From Casp-actino8 sp964563545 (GTDB lineage: Bacteria > Actinomycetota > Acidimicrobiia > Acidimicrobiales > Ilumatobacteraceae): a DNA stretch of 64,000 bases. The translations under genes and the position numbers were made by a program. Each line of letters opens with the position of its first letter. Position 1 is the stretch's first letter. The stretch is from contig CAZLXB010000006.1 in NCBI GenBank assembly GCA_964563545.1, positions 1-64,000 of the forward strand. The letters run 5' to 3'. This document shows, piece by piece, positions 1-8,088 of this stretch. Under the pieces are notes generated by a model. The model saw only the letters and a list, made by a program, of their open reading frames with translations. It did no database searches and was not told the DNA's origin.

Positions 1-182
1 CGTTCGGCGGCCAGACAGAAGACGTCTTGCACCATGTCGCTCGCGTCGTGCGAGTTCGAGAGCATCGCACGCGCCGTGTCGTACAGACCCGGCGCATACC
101 TGTCGTAGATGGCGGCCAGAGCCGCGCGATCGCCGGCGAGATACGACGAAACGAGTTGGGCGTCGGTCGTGGAGGTCGTCAT
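1..182 (-). CDS. ECF-type RNA polymerase sigma factor (partial, N-terminal 60 residues)
   Basis: Only the N-terminus is in the window; the gene runs off the left edge on the minus strand. The readable 60 residues contain sigma-70 region 2: a YLAGDRAALAAIYDRYAP segment followed by the DASDMVQDVF helix that in this family binds core polymerase and the -10 element. The start is the ATG whose complement lies at 180-182, giving MTTSTTDAQLVSSYL. It is an extracytoplasmic-function (group 4) sigma factor by this region alone; the signal, anti-sigma factor and region 4 cannot be seen. It lies 55 bases downstream of, and co-directional with, the aldose epimerase gene, so readthrough is possible. Confidence 0.8.
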   Translation of the reverse strand, partial: MTTSTTDAQLVSSYLAGDRAALAAIYDRYAPGLYDTARAMLSNSHDASDMVQDVFCLAAE

Positions 183-237
183 GGCGTTCGATCGGCACGG
201 AGGAGGAGAGTCCTCGGCCGGCCGGTTCTGACAGAAA

Positions 238-1041
238 CTATTGCCCCGCTTGCGGCGTGCGGGCGGCGTCGGCGGTCCAGGCGATGGTGAAGTCGTGCGT
301 CAGAGTTCGACCGGACCGCAGAACGAACGGTTCGTCGTTGACGCCGTTGGGCGGTCCGGATTGGGGTTCCACGCAGGTCGCCGACGGCGGCTGGTCGTAC
401 ACGACCCAATATCGGCACGAGCTCGACAACTCGAGATCGTGTTGGTCGACGGTGATTCTCAAGACTCCCTCAGGATCGGCGAAACAGTCGTCGTTGGTGC
501 CATCGGGTCCGATGGCCGCCGGTTGGACGGGCTCGGGAATTGTGATGCCGTCAGGGTCACGACGGAATGATGCGGTGAAGTCGAGTCGTCGATTGGTCGG
601 TTTGCGGAACCACGGATGCCAGCCGATCTGGACCGGCATGTCGTCGGTTGCCTCGACCGTGAGTCGCATCGTCAATCGATCGTCGAGCAGTTCGATGTCG
701 TGGACGACGCGTCCGGCGAAGGGCCAACCGGGGTCGAGAGTGGTGACGAGTCGACAATGCCGCGACGAGGACTCCTCGAGGACCCATGGCTTTTCGAACA
801 CGGTTCCATGAATGGCGTGCGGCGGAAGACGGCGGAGCAGTTCGTGACGACGACCGGCGAAATCAAGCCGTGCATCGCGGACACGACCGGCGTAGGGAAC
901 CATGGGGTAGCACCCCCAGCCGAGTGCGTCCTCGGCGTGATCGATGAGTACCGGTCGACCTTCGATCGTGAGTTGCGCGAGTCGGGCTCCATGATCGGGG
1001 GACACCGTGCACCATGCACGAGCGGAGTGGAGCTCGATCAC
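238..1041 (-). CDS. Aldose 1-epimerase (galactose mutarotase) family protein
   Basis: 267 residues from a GTG start; the reading frame stays open further upstream, but that part overlaps the divergent dtd gene and is not epimerase-like. It carries the family's sugar-binding and catalytic residues: YAGR (50-53), His78 in HAIHG, His142 in GWHPWF and Glu225 in CVEPQSG, the expected general base. The fold is a cytoplasmic beta-sandwich that interconverts anomers of aldoses or hexose-6-phosphates (YeaD-like members). A galT/alpha-galactosidase pair 11 kb away makes galactose a possible substrate, but nothing here fixes specificity. It is transcribed away from dtd across a 46-base promoter gap. Confidence 0.82.
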   Translation of the reverse strand: MIELHSARAWCTVSPDHGARLAQLTIEGRPVLIDHAEDALGWGCYPMVPYAGRVRDARLDFAGRRHELLRRLPPHAIHGTVFEKPWVLEESSSRHCRLVTTLDPGWPFAGRVVHDIELLDDRLTMRLTVEATDDMPVQIGWHPWFRKPTNRRLDFTASFRRDPDGITIPEPVQPAAIGPDGTNDDCFADPEGVLRITVDQHDLELSSSCRYWVVYDQPPSATCVEPQSGPPNGVNDEPFVLRSGRTLTHDFTIAWTADAARTPQAGQ

Positions 1042-1087
1042 CCGACCATTCTGTCGTCGTCCACTGGTGGCGTGGCACGATGGGCCG

Positions 1088-1537
1088 ATGCGGGCACTGG
1101 TGCAAAGAGTCGAGTCGGCTTTTGTCGAGTCGACCGTCGACGGAGTGACCGAGACGGTCGGGGCGATCGGTTCGGGTCTCGCGGTCCTGGTGGGTGTCAC
1201 GCACACCGATGACGAGCGAGTGGCCGACAAGATGGCCGACAAGATCTGGAATCTGCGAGTCATCGACGACGAGAACGGCGTGATGAATCTCGCCGTGAAG
1301 GACACCTCGCGGGCGATTCTCGTGGTGAGTCAGTTCACGCTCTACGGCGACACGAATTCGGGTCGCCGGCCGAGTTGGATCGCCGCCGCCCGACCCGAGG
1401 TTGCCGAGCCACTGGTTCAGCGGGTCGTCGACGCCCTGCGCTCGCTCGGGGCCGACGTGGCGACCGGCCGTTTCCGGACGGCGATGAAAGTGTCGCTCGT
1501 CAACGACGGTCCGACGACCGTGATGATCGAGATCTGA
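1088..1537 (+). CDS. dtd: D-aminoacyl-tRNA deacylase
   Basis: 149 residues, the usual DTD length. The protein removes D-amino acids (and glycine from tRNA-Ala) mischarged on tRNA, a cytosolic proofreading step. Visible hallmarks are the N-terminal MRALVQRV strand, the SQFTLYGD motif at 81-88 and the C-terminal NDGPTT motif at 139-144, which holds the Gly-cisPro element that screens chirality (GPTT here rather than the commoner GPVT). The ATG is chosen because the family begins M-R-A/M-V-Q-R at this point. The 3' end overlaps the convergent lnt gene by 38 bases. Confidence 0.95.
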   Translation: MRALVQRVESAFVESTVDGVTETVGAIGSGLAVLVGVTHTDDERVADKMADKIWNLRVIDDENGVMNLAVKDTSRAILVVSQFTLYGDTNSGRRPSWIAAARPEVAEPLVQRVVDALRSLGADVATGRFRTAMKVSLVNDGPTTVMIEI

Positions 1538-3026
1538 GCCGATCGCCGACGAACGCGAGGGTGAGAAGACAACCGAGAGCGACCATCCAAGGTCCATCAC
1601 CGGTGTTCACGTAGATCGTCCGGCCACGACGGACGTCGATCTCGTGTTCGATGACCGATCGTTCACTCACCGCCGTGCGATCGTGCACGCGCCCGTTCGG
1701 GGCGACGAAGGCGCTGAATCCGGTGGGGGCGACCTGCACGACCCAACGGCCGGTTTCGATGGCGCGAAGTCGGGACGAAGCGATTTGTTGCGACTGGAGG
1801 ATGGTCCAGGTGTAACTGGATCCATTGGTCGGATTCACGATGTAGCCGCCCCCGGCTTTCACGCCCTCGCGGGCCCGCCCGCCAAAGAACACCTCCCAGG
1901 AGATCACGACCGCGGCCCGACGCGTAGATTCACCGACACCCTGACCGATGTCGGACGGGACAGCGAGAACGGCAGTTCCCGTGCCGGCGACCGCGTCGCG
2001 CGGTACGAGATCGACCGGGGCGCCGAGTGAACGCAGGAAACCGCGTAGGGGCATGTACTCGCCGAAGGGCACCCGTCGGACTTTGTCGTACCGATCGAGG
2101 ACGGTCGCTGACGCGTCGACCACGACTTGGGCGTTGGTGAACGATTCGGAGTCGACGTCTTCGGTGATCCCCACGAGGAACGGTGCGCGCAGTTCGCTCG
2201 ACAGACGCGCCACTTCGTTGATCTCGCGACTGCGATCGAAGTCGGCCACGTCGATCACGTTTTCCGGCCAGACGACGAGATCGGGAGTTGCTCCCGAGTC
2301 CACGAGAGCGCGAGTCGCATCGAGGTGCCGTTCGACGACTTCGCGCGGGTCGGTGTCGATGGCGCGGGTCCCTTGCGGACCACCACCCTGCACGGCGGCA
2401 ACGTTCAGGGTCTCACCGGTGTTCTGGCCATCAGGAGCGAGACGCGACACGACGAGCAGTGCGATGAGGGCGAGGAAGACCGGTCGCCGGATCGAACGCG
2501 GTGTGGTGGATCGCAGCGCGAAGAACGACGCGACCTGCCACGTGAACCACGAGAGGAGGATCACCCCGCCCACGCGCGCGAGTGTGGCGAATGGTCCGGC
2601 CACCTGTGCGATGGCGACCGTCGCCAGCGGAACCCCGCCGAACGGGAAGGCGAGTCGTAACGACTCGACGAGAACGTGCGCGCTCGGCGCGGCGATCACC
2701 CGCCAGCGATCCGGCACGCGCCCGACGACGACCGACGCGAACCCATGCAACGATGCGAACAGGGCGACGGCGATCAGGAATCCGGGTGCGGTGAGGAACC
2801 ACATCCAGGCCAAACCCGGCAGGAACCAGCCGATGCCAGCGCCGAATCCAACGAGGAAGCGCCGATCTCTGGTGCGGTGCTCGAGGCGAGCCCACCATGC
2901 GAGGCCGACGAACGCGAGCGGCCACCATCCCCACGGGGGAAGGGCAAGGGCGATCAGTCCACCGGCGGCCAGGGCGCGGATCAGGAGCGCGCGACGCGGT
3001 CCTCGTGATCCCGACGAGCGAGTCAT
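1500..3026 (-). CDS. lnt: Apolipoprotein N-acyltransferase with Ser at the catalytic Cys position
   Basis: 508 residues: hydrophobic N-terminal half with about six to seven membrane segments (roughly 12-195), a nitrilase domain (about 205-465) and a final membrane helix (about 476-494), the standard Lnt plan for N-acylating lipoproteins. The family triad is Glu-Lys-Cys. Glu255 (WPEN) and Lys315 (YDKVRR), plus the accessory Glu323 (FGEYMP) and Glu378, are present. The nucleophile position reads I-S-W-E (Ser376, codon TCC) where active Lnt has I-C-Y/W-E. It is the last gene of the haem/sortase unit and overlaps the sortase stop by 4 bases. Family assignment is firm; activity with Ser is open. 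Confidence 0.88.
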   Translation of the reverse strand: MTRSSGSRGPRRALLIRALAAGGLIALALPPWGWWPLAFVGLAWWARLEHRTRDRRFLVGFGAGIGWFLPGLAWMWFLTAPGFLIAVALFASLHGFASVVVGRVPDRWRVIAAPSAHVLVESLRLAFPFGGVPLATVAIAQVAGPFATLARVGGVILLSWFTWQVASFFALRSTTPRSIRRPVFLALIALLVVSRLAPDGQNTGETLNVAAVQGGGPQGTRAIDTDPREVVERHLDATRALVDSGATPDLVVWPENVIDVADFDRSREINEVARLSSELRAPFLVGITEDVDSESFTNAQVVVDASATVLDRYDKVRRVPFGEYMPLRGFLRSLGAPVDLVPRDAVAGTGTAVLAVPSDIGQGVGESTRRAAVVISWEVFFGGRAREGVKAGGGYIVNPTNGSSYTWTILQSQQIASSRLRAIETGRWVVQVAPTGFSAFVAPNGRVHDRTAVSERSVIEHEIDVRRGRTIYVNTGDGPWMVALGCLLTLAFVGDRLRSRSSRSSDRR

Positions 3027-3652
3027 GTCGGGGTTCCGGAAACGTAGTCAGCGAAGACGACGATGCGTTGCCTGACCGAATGCGGTGGGTGGCAAGCGAA
3101 GAGGGTGGCTGTCGCGTTCTCGCTCTGATCGATGATCCACACGTCCTCGGGATCGACGATCTCGGTTCTCGTCACCGAGTACACGAAGCGACCGAGTGAA
3201 GTGGTGAAGACGATGTCGTCACCGGGTTGGAGCAGATCGAGATACCGGAACGGCTTGTCGTGGCTCGTGCGGTGGCCGCCGAGTACGACGTTGCCCACCT
3301 TGCCGGGGAGCGCGGTGCCCGGCCACCAACCGACGCCACGATCGAGGGTCGGCTCACTGATGCCTTGATAGATCGAGGTGTCGAGCATGATCGCCGGAAT
3401 CTCGATACGGCCGATGTAGATGTCGGGGTCGGGTGCGTCGGGAGCCGGTGGCGCCTCGGGTGCCGGAAGTGTGGCGCCCGGCGCGAGTGTCGGTGGCCCG
3501 GAGTAGACAGTCGTCGTAGGCGCCGGAATCGTGGTGGTGGAGACGACGCTCGTTGTCGTGGCCGTCGACGCGGACGGAGACGACGAATCGCCACAGGCCG
3601 ACGCCGTCGCAATGACGAAACCGAGTGTGAGAGCGACGCCCGAGCGATTCAC
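3023..3652 (-). CDS. Class E sortase, putative lipoprotein-anchored
   Basis: 209 residues from a GTG start 4 bases after the hemY stop; the longer upstream frame only shadows hemY. An N-terminal hydrophobic stretch ends in A-S-A-C (Cys20), a weak lipobox, followed by a Ser/Thr/Pro/Ala-rich linker to about residue 75. The sortase barrel has His127 (GGHRTSH), Cys187 (TLFACHPP) and Arg196, the His-Cys-Arg set. Class E sortases of high-GC Gram-positives attach LAxTG-type proteins to peptidoglycan outside the cell. No candidate substrate is encoded in the window. Short overlaps with hemY and lnt indicate co-transcription. Confidence 0.88.
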   Translation of the reverse strand: MNRSGVALTLGFVIATASACGDSSSPSASTATTTSVVSTTTIPAPTTTVYSGPPTLAPGATLPAPEAPPAPDAPDPDIYIGRIEIPAIMLDTSIYQGISEPTLDRGVGWWPGTALPGKVGNVVLGGHRTSHDKPFRYLDLLQPGDDIVFTTSLGRFVYSVTRTEIVDPEDVWIIDQSENATATLFACHPPHSVRQRIVVFADYVSGTPT

Positions 3653-3656
3653 GCTG

Positions 3657-5048
3657 TCATTGTCGCAGAATGCCGATGAATTCGGCGATCGTCGATGCCG
3701 CGGTCTCGGCCTGGGCGACACATGCCGGCAGGCCGATGCCCCGATGGCTCGCGCCGGCAAGGACCACACCGGGTGCGTCGTCGTGCAACGCCTTCTCGAT
3801 GGCATCGAGACGATCGAGATGGCCTGGTCGGTACTGCGGAAAGGATTCGATCCAACGCACGATCTTGAATTCGGTGGGACGAACGGTGACACCAAGGTGT
3901 GATGCCACTTCATCGACGACCGTGGTGACGATGCGCTCATCGGACCATTCACGCACCGGCGACTCGTCGACGCCATCGCGTCCGATCGAGACACGCAGGA
4001 TGCGCGAACCATCGGCTGGTCGCCAGTGCGCCCATTTGTTCGACGCGAACGACACCGCCGTGACGTGTCGTTGATCGGGTTTGGAGACGAGATAGCCGCT
4101 CAGTTCGTCGAAGGCGGCCAAGGGACGGGCCTCCACGCGCAGGATCGCCATGGCTACCGATGCGTGATCCATCATCGCCAGACCCTGACTCGCCACGGGT
4201 GAGAGGCGGGCCAGCATGCGACTGCTGTGACGCGCCGGTGACGCCACGACGACCGCGTCGGCGACTTCTTCGCGACCGGTGATCGTCTGCAATCGGTAAT
4301 GCACCGCGTCGCGCTCGATCGACTCCACGGTCGAGGACGAACGGACCACGCCGCCGGCGCCGACTATTGCCGTGACGAGTGACGTGATGAGCGTGCCGAG
4401 TCCGGACGCCGGGGTCTCGAACACCGGACCGTCGGGTCGATGCGAACCGAGACGACGGCGCGCGGCGAGCAGAAGGCTCCGCGACGACGCGAGTTCGGCG
4501 AGTTGGGGGACCATGGCCAAACTGAATCGATCGGTATCGGCCGCGTAGATGCTCCCCACGAGTGGATCGACGAGCCGTTCGTGAACCTCGTCGCCGAAAC
4601 GGCCGCGCACGAGCGCGCCGATCGAATCGCGGTGATCGGTTCGCGGGAGGAAGGGTTCGATGCCCGCCCGCAACCGACCTCGTCGGGAGATGAGCGAACC
4701 CGATGCGAGACGTCCGATGTCACTCGGCACTCCGAGGACGAGTCCGTCGGGAATGCGATGAAGTCCGTGGTGGTGGACGGCGGCATGGCCAGTCCGGGGG
4801 TTCGTCGTGTCGAGACCGAGATCGCGGGTGAGTCGAACCGCGTGTGGCACGCGGGCGAGGTAGGCGTCCGGACCCTCTTCGATGTGGTCGAGGCCGGCGA
4901 ACGATCCGGTGCGAATGCGCCCACCGACGATGTCGTCCGCTTCGAGCACCGTGACGCGTATTCCCCGTTGCGACAGTCGATACGCGGTGGTGAGTCCGGT
5001 GACGCCGCCGCCGACCACGACGACGTGGGGGGACTCGATCGAGTTCAC
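3657..5048 (-). CDS. hemY: Protoporphyrinogen/coproporphyrinogen III oxidase, HemY (CgoX) type
   Basis: 463 residues of the FAD-dependent amine-oxidase-like family. The N-terminal dinucleotide fold has GGGVTG (13-18) and the downstream acidic residue in VTVLEAD; the GGRIRT motif follows, and the C-terminal FAD segment reads VVLAGASHRGIGLP. In Actinobacteria this enzyme usually oxidises coproporphyrinogen III in the coproporphyrin-dependent haem route. Which substrate is used here is inferred from phylum; the terminal decarboxylase ChdC/HemQ is not in the window. The gene follows hemH by 4 bases and precedes the sortase by 4 bases. Confidence 0.92.
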   Translation of the reverse strand: MNSIESPHVVVVGGGVTGLTTAYRLSQRGIRVTVLEADDIVGGRIRTGSFAGLDHIEEGPDAYLARVPHAVRLTRDLGLDTTNPRTGHAAVHHHGLHRIPDGLVLGVPSDIGRLASGSLISRRGRLRAGIEPFLPRTDHRDSIGALVRGRFGDEVHERLVDPLVGSIYAADTDRFSLAMVPQLAELASSRSLLLAARRRLGSHRPDGPVFETPASGLGTLITSLVTAIVGAGGVVRSSSTVESIERDAVHYRLQTITGREEVADAVVVASPARHSSRMLARLSPVASQGLAMMDHASVAMAILRVEARPLAAFDELSGYLVSKPDQRHVTAVSFASNKWAHWRPADGSRILRVSIGRDGVDESPVREWSDERIVTTVVDEVASHLGVTVRPTEFKIVRWIESFPQYRPGHLDRLDAIEKALHDDAPGVVLAGASHRGIGLPACVAQAETAASTIAEFIGILRQ

Positions 5049-5052
5049 CCGA

Positions 5053-5964
5053 TCACCCGAGTGCGATCACCCGTCGGGCCAGGGCTTCCATCACCGTCGG
5101 GTCGTCGTTGACGCACGCCGTGCGATCGAAGGCGAGGCCACGGTCGTTCGCATGCTTCTTGGCTTCGATGTCGAGGTCGTAGAGAACCTCGAGATGGTCG
5201 GCGACGAATCCGCACGCGCTCACCAATACGCCACTCGCGTTCTCACTCGCGGCTAATTCGTCGATGACGGTCAGGATGTCGGGTCCGAGCCAGGGTTCAG
5301 GCGTTCGGCCGGCCGATTGCCAGGCGATGGCCCACGACGACCACGAACTCAGTCCGGCCCGTTCGGCCACGAGTTCGGCGGTGGCGCGGAGTTCCTGCGG
5401 ATACGGATCGCCGCCGTCGATGATCCGCTGGGGCAGTGAGTGCGCGGTGAAGAGAACCTTCGTATTGGCCGGGAGGCGAGCGAGTCGATCGCGCATGTCG
5501 GCGGCGAGGAAGTCGACGAAAGCCGGTTCGGTGGCCCAGGAGTCGATACCGCTCACGTCGATTCCTAGGGGTTCGGCAGCGGCACGGGTTCGGTCCATGT
5601 ATTGGCCGATCGAATACGACGAATAATGAGGAGCCAACACGAGACCGATGATCCGTTCGGTACCGCGCGCCGCGAGTTCGGCCACGGCGGTCTCGATCTT
5701 GGGTTCGGCGTGCTTGAGCCCGAGCGCGACCTCGTACCGTCCCGGACTCAGGCGGTCGAGTGCGCTCTGCAGTGCCGTGCGCTGCGCTTCGGTCCGTGCG
5801 GCCAGTGGTGAGATTCCACCGATGGCGTCGTAGCGACCGACGAGTTCGGCGAGCAGTTCGGGGGTCGGCGCCCGGCCGCGTCGAATGTCGGTGTAGTACG
5901 GCTCGATTTCGGCCGGAGTACGCGGTGTTCCGTAGGCCATGAGGAGGACGGCGGTCTTGGTCAT
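5053..5964 (-). CDS. hemH: Ferrochelatase (proto- or coproporphyrin)
   Basis: 303 residues. It inserts ferrous iron into the porphyrin ring near the end of haem synthesis. The family catalytic His lies in LFTAHSLPQRI, and the metal-site acidic residue lies in the CGFVADHLEVLYD motif. The N-terminal AVLLMAYGTP strand is typical. The short, soluble form without a membrane tail fits the bacterial coproporphyrin ferrochelatases. I did not find a clear full set of iron-sulfur cysteines like those reported in the mycobacterial enzyme. Its ATG overlaps the hemE stop (ATGA), so translation is probably coupled. Confidence 0.94.
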   Translation of the reverse strand: MTKTAVLLMAYGTPRTPAEIEPYYTDIRRGRAPTPELLAELVGRYDAIGGISPLAARTEAQRTALQSALDRLSPGRYEVALGLKHAEPKIETAVAELAARGTERIIGLVLAPHYSSYSIGQYMDRTRAAAEPLGIDVSGIDSWATEPAFVDFLAADMRDRLARLPANTKVLFTAHSLPQRIIDGGDPYPQELRATAELVAERAGLSSWSSWAIAWQSAGRTPEPWLGPDILTVIDELAASENASGVLVSACGFVADHLEVLYDLDIEAKKHANDRGLAFDRTACVNDDPTVMEALARRVIALG

Positions 5965-6998
5965 TGGAAACTCCCGTCGGTCGATTCATGGACGAGGCGG
6001 ACGACTTCGGCGAGGACGTCGGGGTCGGTGCTGGGCGATACGCCGTGTCCGAGATTGAAGATGTGGCCGGGTCGGCCTGCGTTGTCGCTCAACACCCGTC
6101 GTGTGCCTTCCAGCGCGGTGTCGACGCCGGCGAGAACGAGGGCCGGGTCGAGGTTGCCCTGAACCACGAGGTCGGCACCCATGCGTCGACGGGCCTCGGT
6201 GATGGGCGTACGCCAATCGAGCCCGAGAACCTTCGGACCGGCCGCGTGCATGGACTCGAGCAGATGATCGCAGCCGATTCCGAAGTGGATGCCGGGCGCG
6301 CTCGGATGGAGTTCGGCGAGACGAGAGAAGACGTTTCGACTGTGCGGCAATACGAACTCGCGATAGTCGGCGACCGACAAACTGCCAGCCCATGAATCGA
6401 AGAGCTGGAACGCGGCCGCGCCAGATGCGAGTTGGGCATCGATGAAAGAGACTGCGTGTTGCGAGAGACGTTCCATGACCCGGTGCCAGAGATCGGGGGC
6501 GCGGTGCATCATGCCCTTGGTGTTCTCGTACGAACGCGAAGGTCGGCCTTCGATGAGATAACTCGCCACGGTGAAAGGCGCGCCCGCGAATGCCAACACG
6601 GGAACCGACAACTCGCGAGCGAGGATGCGCACGGTCTCGGTCACGTAGGGAAGATCCCGATCGGGTTCGAGAACCCGAAGACGTTCGAGGTCGTCGGCCG
6701 AACGCAACGGGCGTTCGGCGACGGGCCCGGTTCCTGGTGCCACATCGATGCCAAAGCCCACGGCGTGGGCCGGCACCACGATGTCGCTGTACAGAACGGC
6801 GGCATCGACGCCGTACCGACGGACGGGCTGCATGGTGATCTCGGCGGCGAGGTCGGGTTTCTTGATCGCGTCGAGGATGCTCCCGGGGCCGCGTACGGCC
6901 CGGTACTCGGGCAGGCTGCGACCGGCCTGACGCATGAACCACACGGGGGTTCTCCGTGGGCGACCCCCGGTGGCGGCGTCGAGGAAGTCGCGTGACAT
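5961..6998 (-). CDS. hemE: Uroporphyrinogen decarboxylase
   Basis: 345 residues. It decarboxylates uroporphyrinogen III to coproporphyrinogen III. The PVWFMRQAGRSLPEYR signature near residues 18-33, the YSDI segment with the catalytic Asp and the GFxGAPFT-type motif (LAFAGAPFTVASY) are all visible. It is the first gene of the overlapped hemE-hemH-hemY-sortase-lnt unit. The 70 bases upstream, before the M48 gene that points the same way, are the likely promoter region unless transcription reads through. Confidence 0.96.
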   Translation of the reverse strand: MSRDFLDAATGGRPRRTPVWFMRQAGRSLPEYRAVRGPGSILDAIKKPDLAAEITMQPVRRYGVDAAVLYSDIVVPAHAVGFGIDVAPGTGPVAERPLRSADDLERLRVLEPDRDLPYVTETVRILARELSVPVLAFAGAPFTVASYLIEGRPSRSYENTKGMMHRAPDLWHRVMERLSQHAVSFIDAQLASGAAAFQLFDSWAGSLSVADYREFVLPHSRNVFSRLAELHPSAPGIHFGIGCDHLLESMHAAGPKVLGLDWRTPITEARRRMGADLVVQGNLDPALVLAGVDTALEGTRRVLSDNAGRPGHIFNLGHGVSPSTDPDVLAEVVRLVHESTDGSFQ

Positions 6999-7068
6999 CG
7001 ATGTCGACGCTAGCGGTGGTGCCGCGGAGGCCGCCCAACCGTCAGCGAACGTTTCGGCTCCGAACTCC

Positions 7069-7989
7069 TCAGAGACCGCTGGTCGGGTGACGTCGACTGC
7101 CGCGTCGGAGGGAGGCTTCGATACGCGCCACGCGAGTGCGGGCCGGTGGATGCGATTCCAAGAGTCGTTGCCATCCCGATCGGTGCGAGATCATCGGCGC
7201 GTCGTCGACCATCCGGCGAAGTGCGTCGGCGAGGTGGCGTCCGTAGCCGAAGGAGATCACCCGTCGATCGGCCTGGAACTCGGCCGAGCGACCGACGACA
7301 TTGGCGAGGGCGACGCCGATCGATCCGCCGAACGCGAAGAAACGCGACAACGCGTTGAACATCGGCGCGGCGACCCGACCACCGACGTCGATGGCCCGCG
7401 AACGTGTCCCGAACGTGTCGGCGGCGGCCACCGAGACGTTGCGCAATGTCGAACCGATCCAGGTGAGCGTGCTCACCGGCAGCATGAGCCATTGCTGCAC
7501 GGTCAGGGCAATGGTGTGCGAACCGAGATGGTGGCAGAGCTCGTGGGCGAGAACTCCACAGAGCGAGCGATGGTCGAGTTCACGGATGGCGTACGACGTG
7601 ACCACCACCAAGTGTCCGCCGCAGGCGAAGGCATTGAGATCGTCGGCATCGACTACGCCGACCGCGAAGTGGCGGTCTCGCACGTGGAGGGCCTGAGCGA
7701 CTTCGTCGAAGGCCCGTTGAAGGCGGGGGGCCTCGGTCGCGCTCGGCGGTCGGGCGCCCATGAGTGCCGAGACCAGACGGCGCTGAACGGCCGGCACGAC
7801 GAGGACCGATCCGGCGGCGAGGTAGACGAGGAGAGCGCCTCCGTAGCCGATTCCCGTCGCCGCCCGCAGGACCAGCCAGAACGGCACCATGGCCAGCGCC
7901 CAGAGGGGGAGGACGGCCACGACGGGGACGAAGGCCACGACCGCAGCCCGGTCGATGTCGCGCCTCTGGAAGGTTGCCACGCCGATCAT
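7069..7989 (-). CDS. M48 family (HtpX/Ste24-like) membrane zinc metalloprotease
   Basis: 306 residues. Two hydrophobic segments occupy about 15-42 and 48-75. The zinc site HELCH is at 149-153, with the third ligand Glu239 in SAEFQADR, and a further hydrophobic stretch lies around 220-235. This is the M48 architecture of membrane proteases used in protein quality control or prenyl-protein processing; the substrate is unknown. The gene sits just upstream of hemE on the same strand and is divergent from the TPR gene, with a 99-base shared promoter region. Confidence 0.87.
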   Translation of the reverse strand: MIGVATFQRRDIDRAAVVAFVPVVAVLPLWALAMVPFWLVLRAATGIGYGGALLVYLAAGSVLVVPAVQRRLVSALMGARPPSATEAPRLQRAFDEVAQALHVRDRHFAVGVVDADDLNAFACGGHLVVVTSYAIRELDHRSLCGVLAHELCHHLGSHTIALTVQQWLMLPVSTLTWIGSTLRNVSVAAADTFGTRSRAIDVGGRVAAPMFNALSRFFAFGGSIGVALANVVGRSAEFQADRRVISFGYGRHLADALRRMVDDAPMISHRSGWQRLLESHPPARTRVARIEASLRRGSRRHPTSGL

Positions 7990-8088
7990 CTTGGCGAATC
8001 GTCCGGTGGGCCGCCACGACTTCGGGGAAATTGCTCAAGTCGGGCCGGCCAACCGACGATGAAAGTACGTGCTTGCGGAGTGTCCACG

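Noticed and set aside
6934..8088. Long plus-strand frame upstream of the TPR gene giving a 764-residue protein
   Set aside because: It is antisense to the M48 protease gene and rich in Arg/Gly/His low-complexity sequence; a GGAG-led ATG at 8089 starts the real homology.
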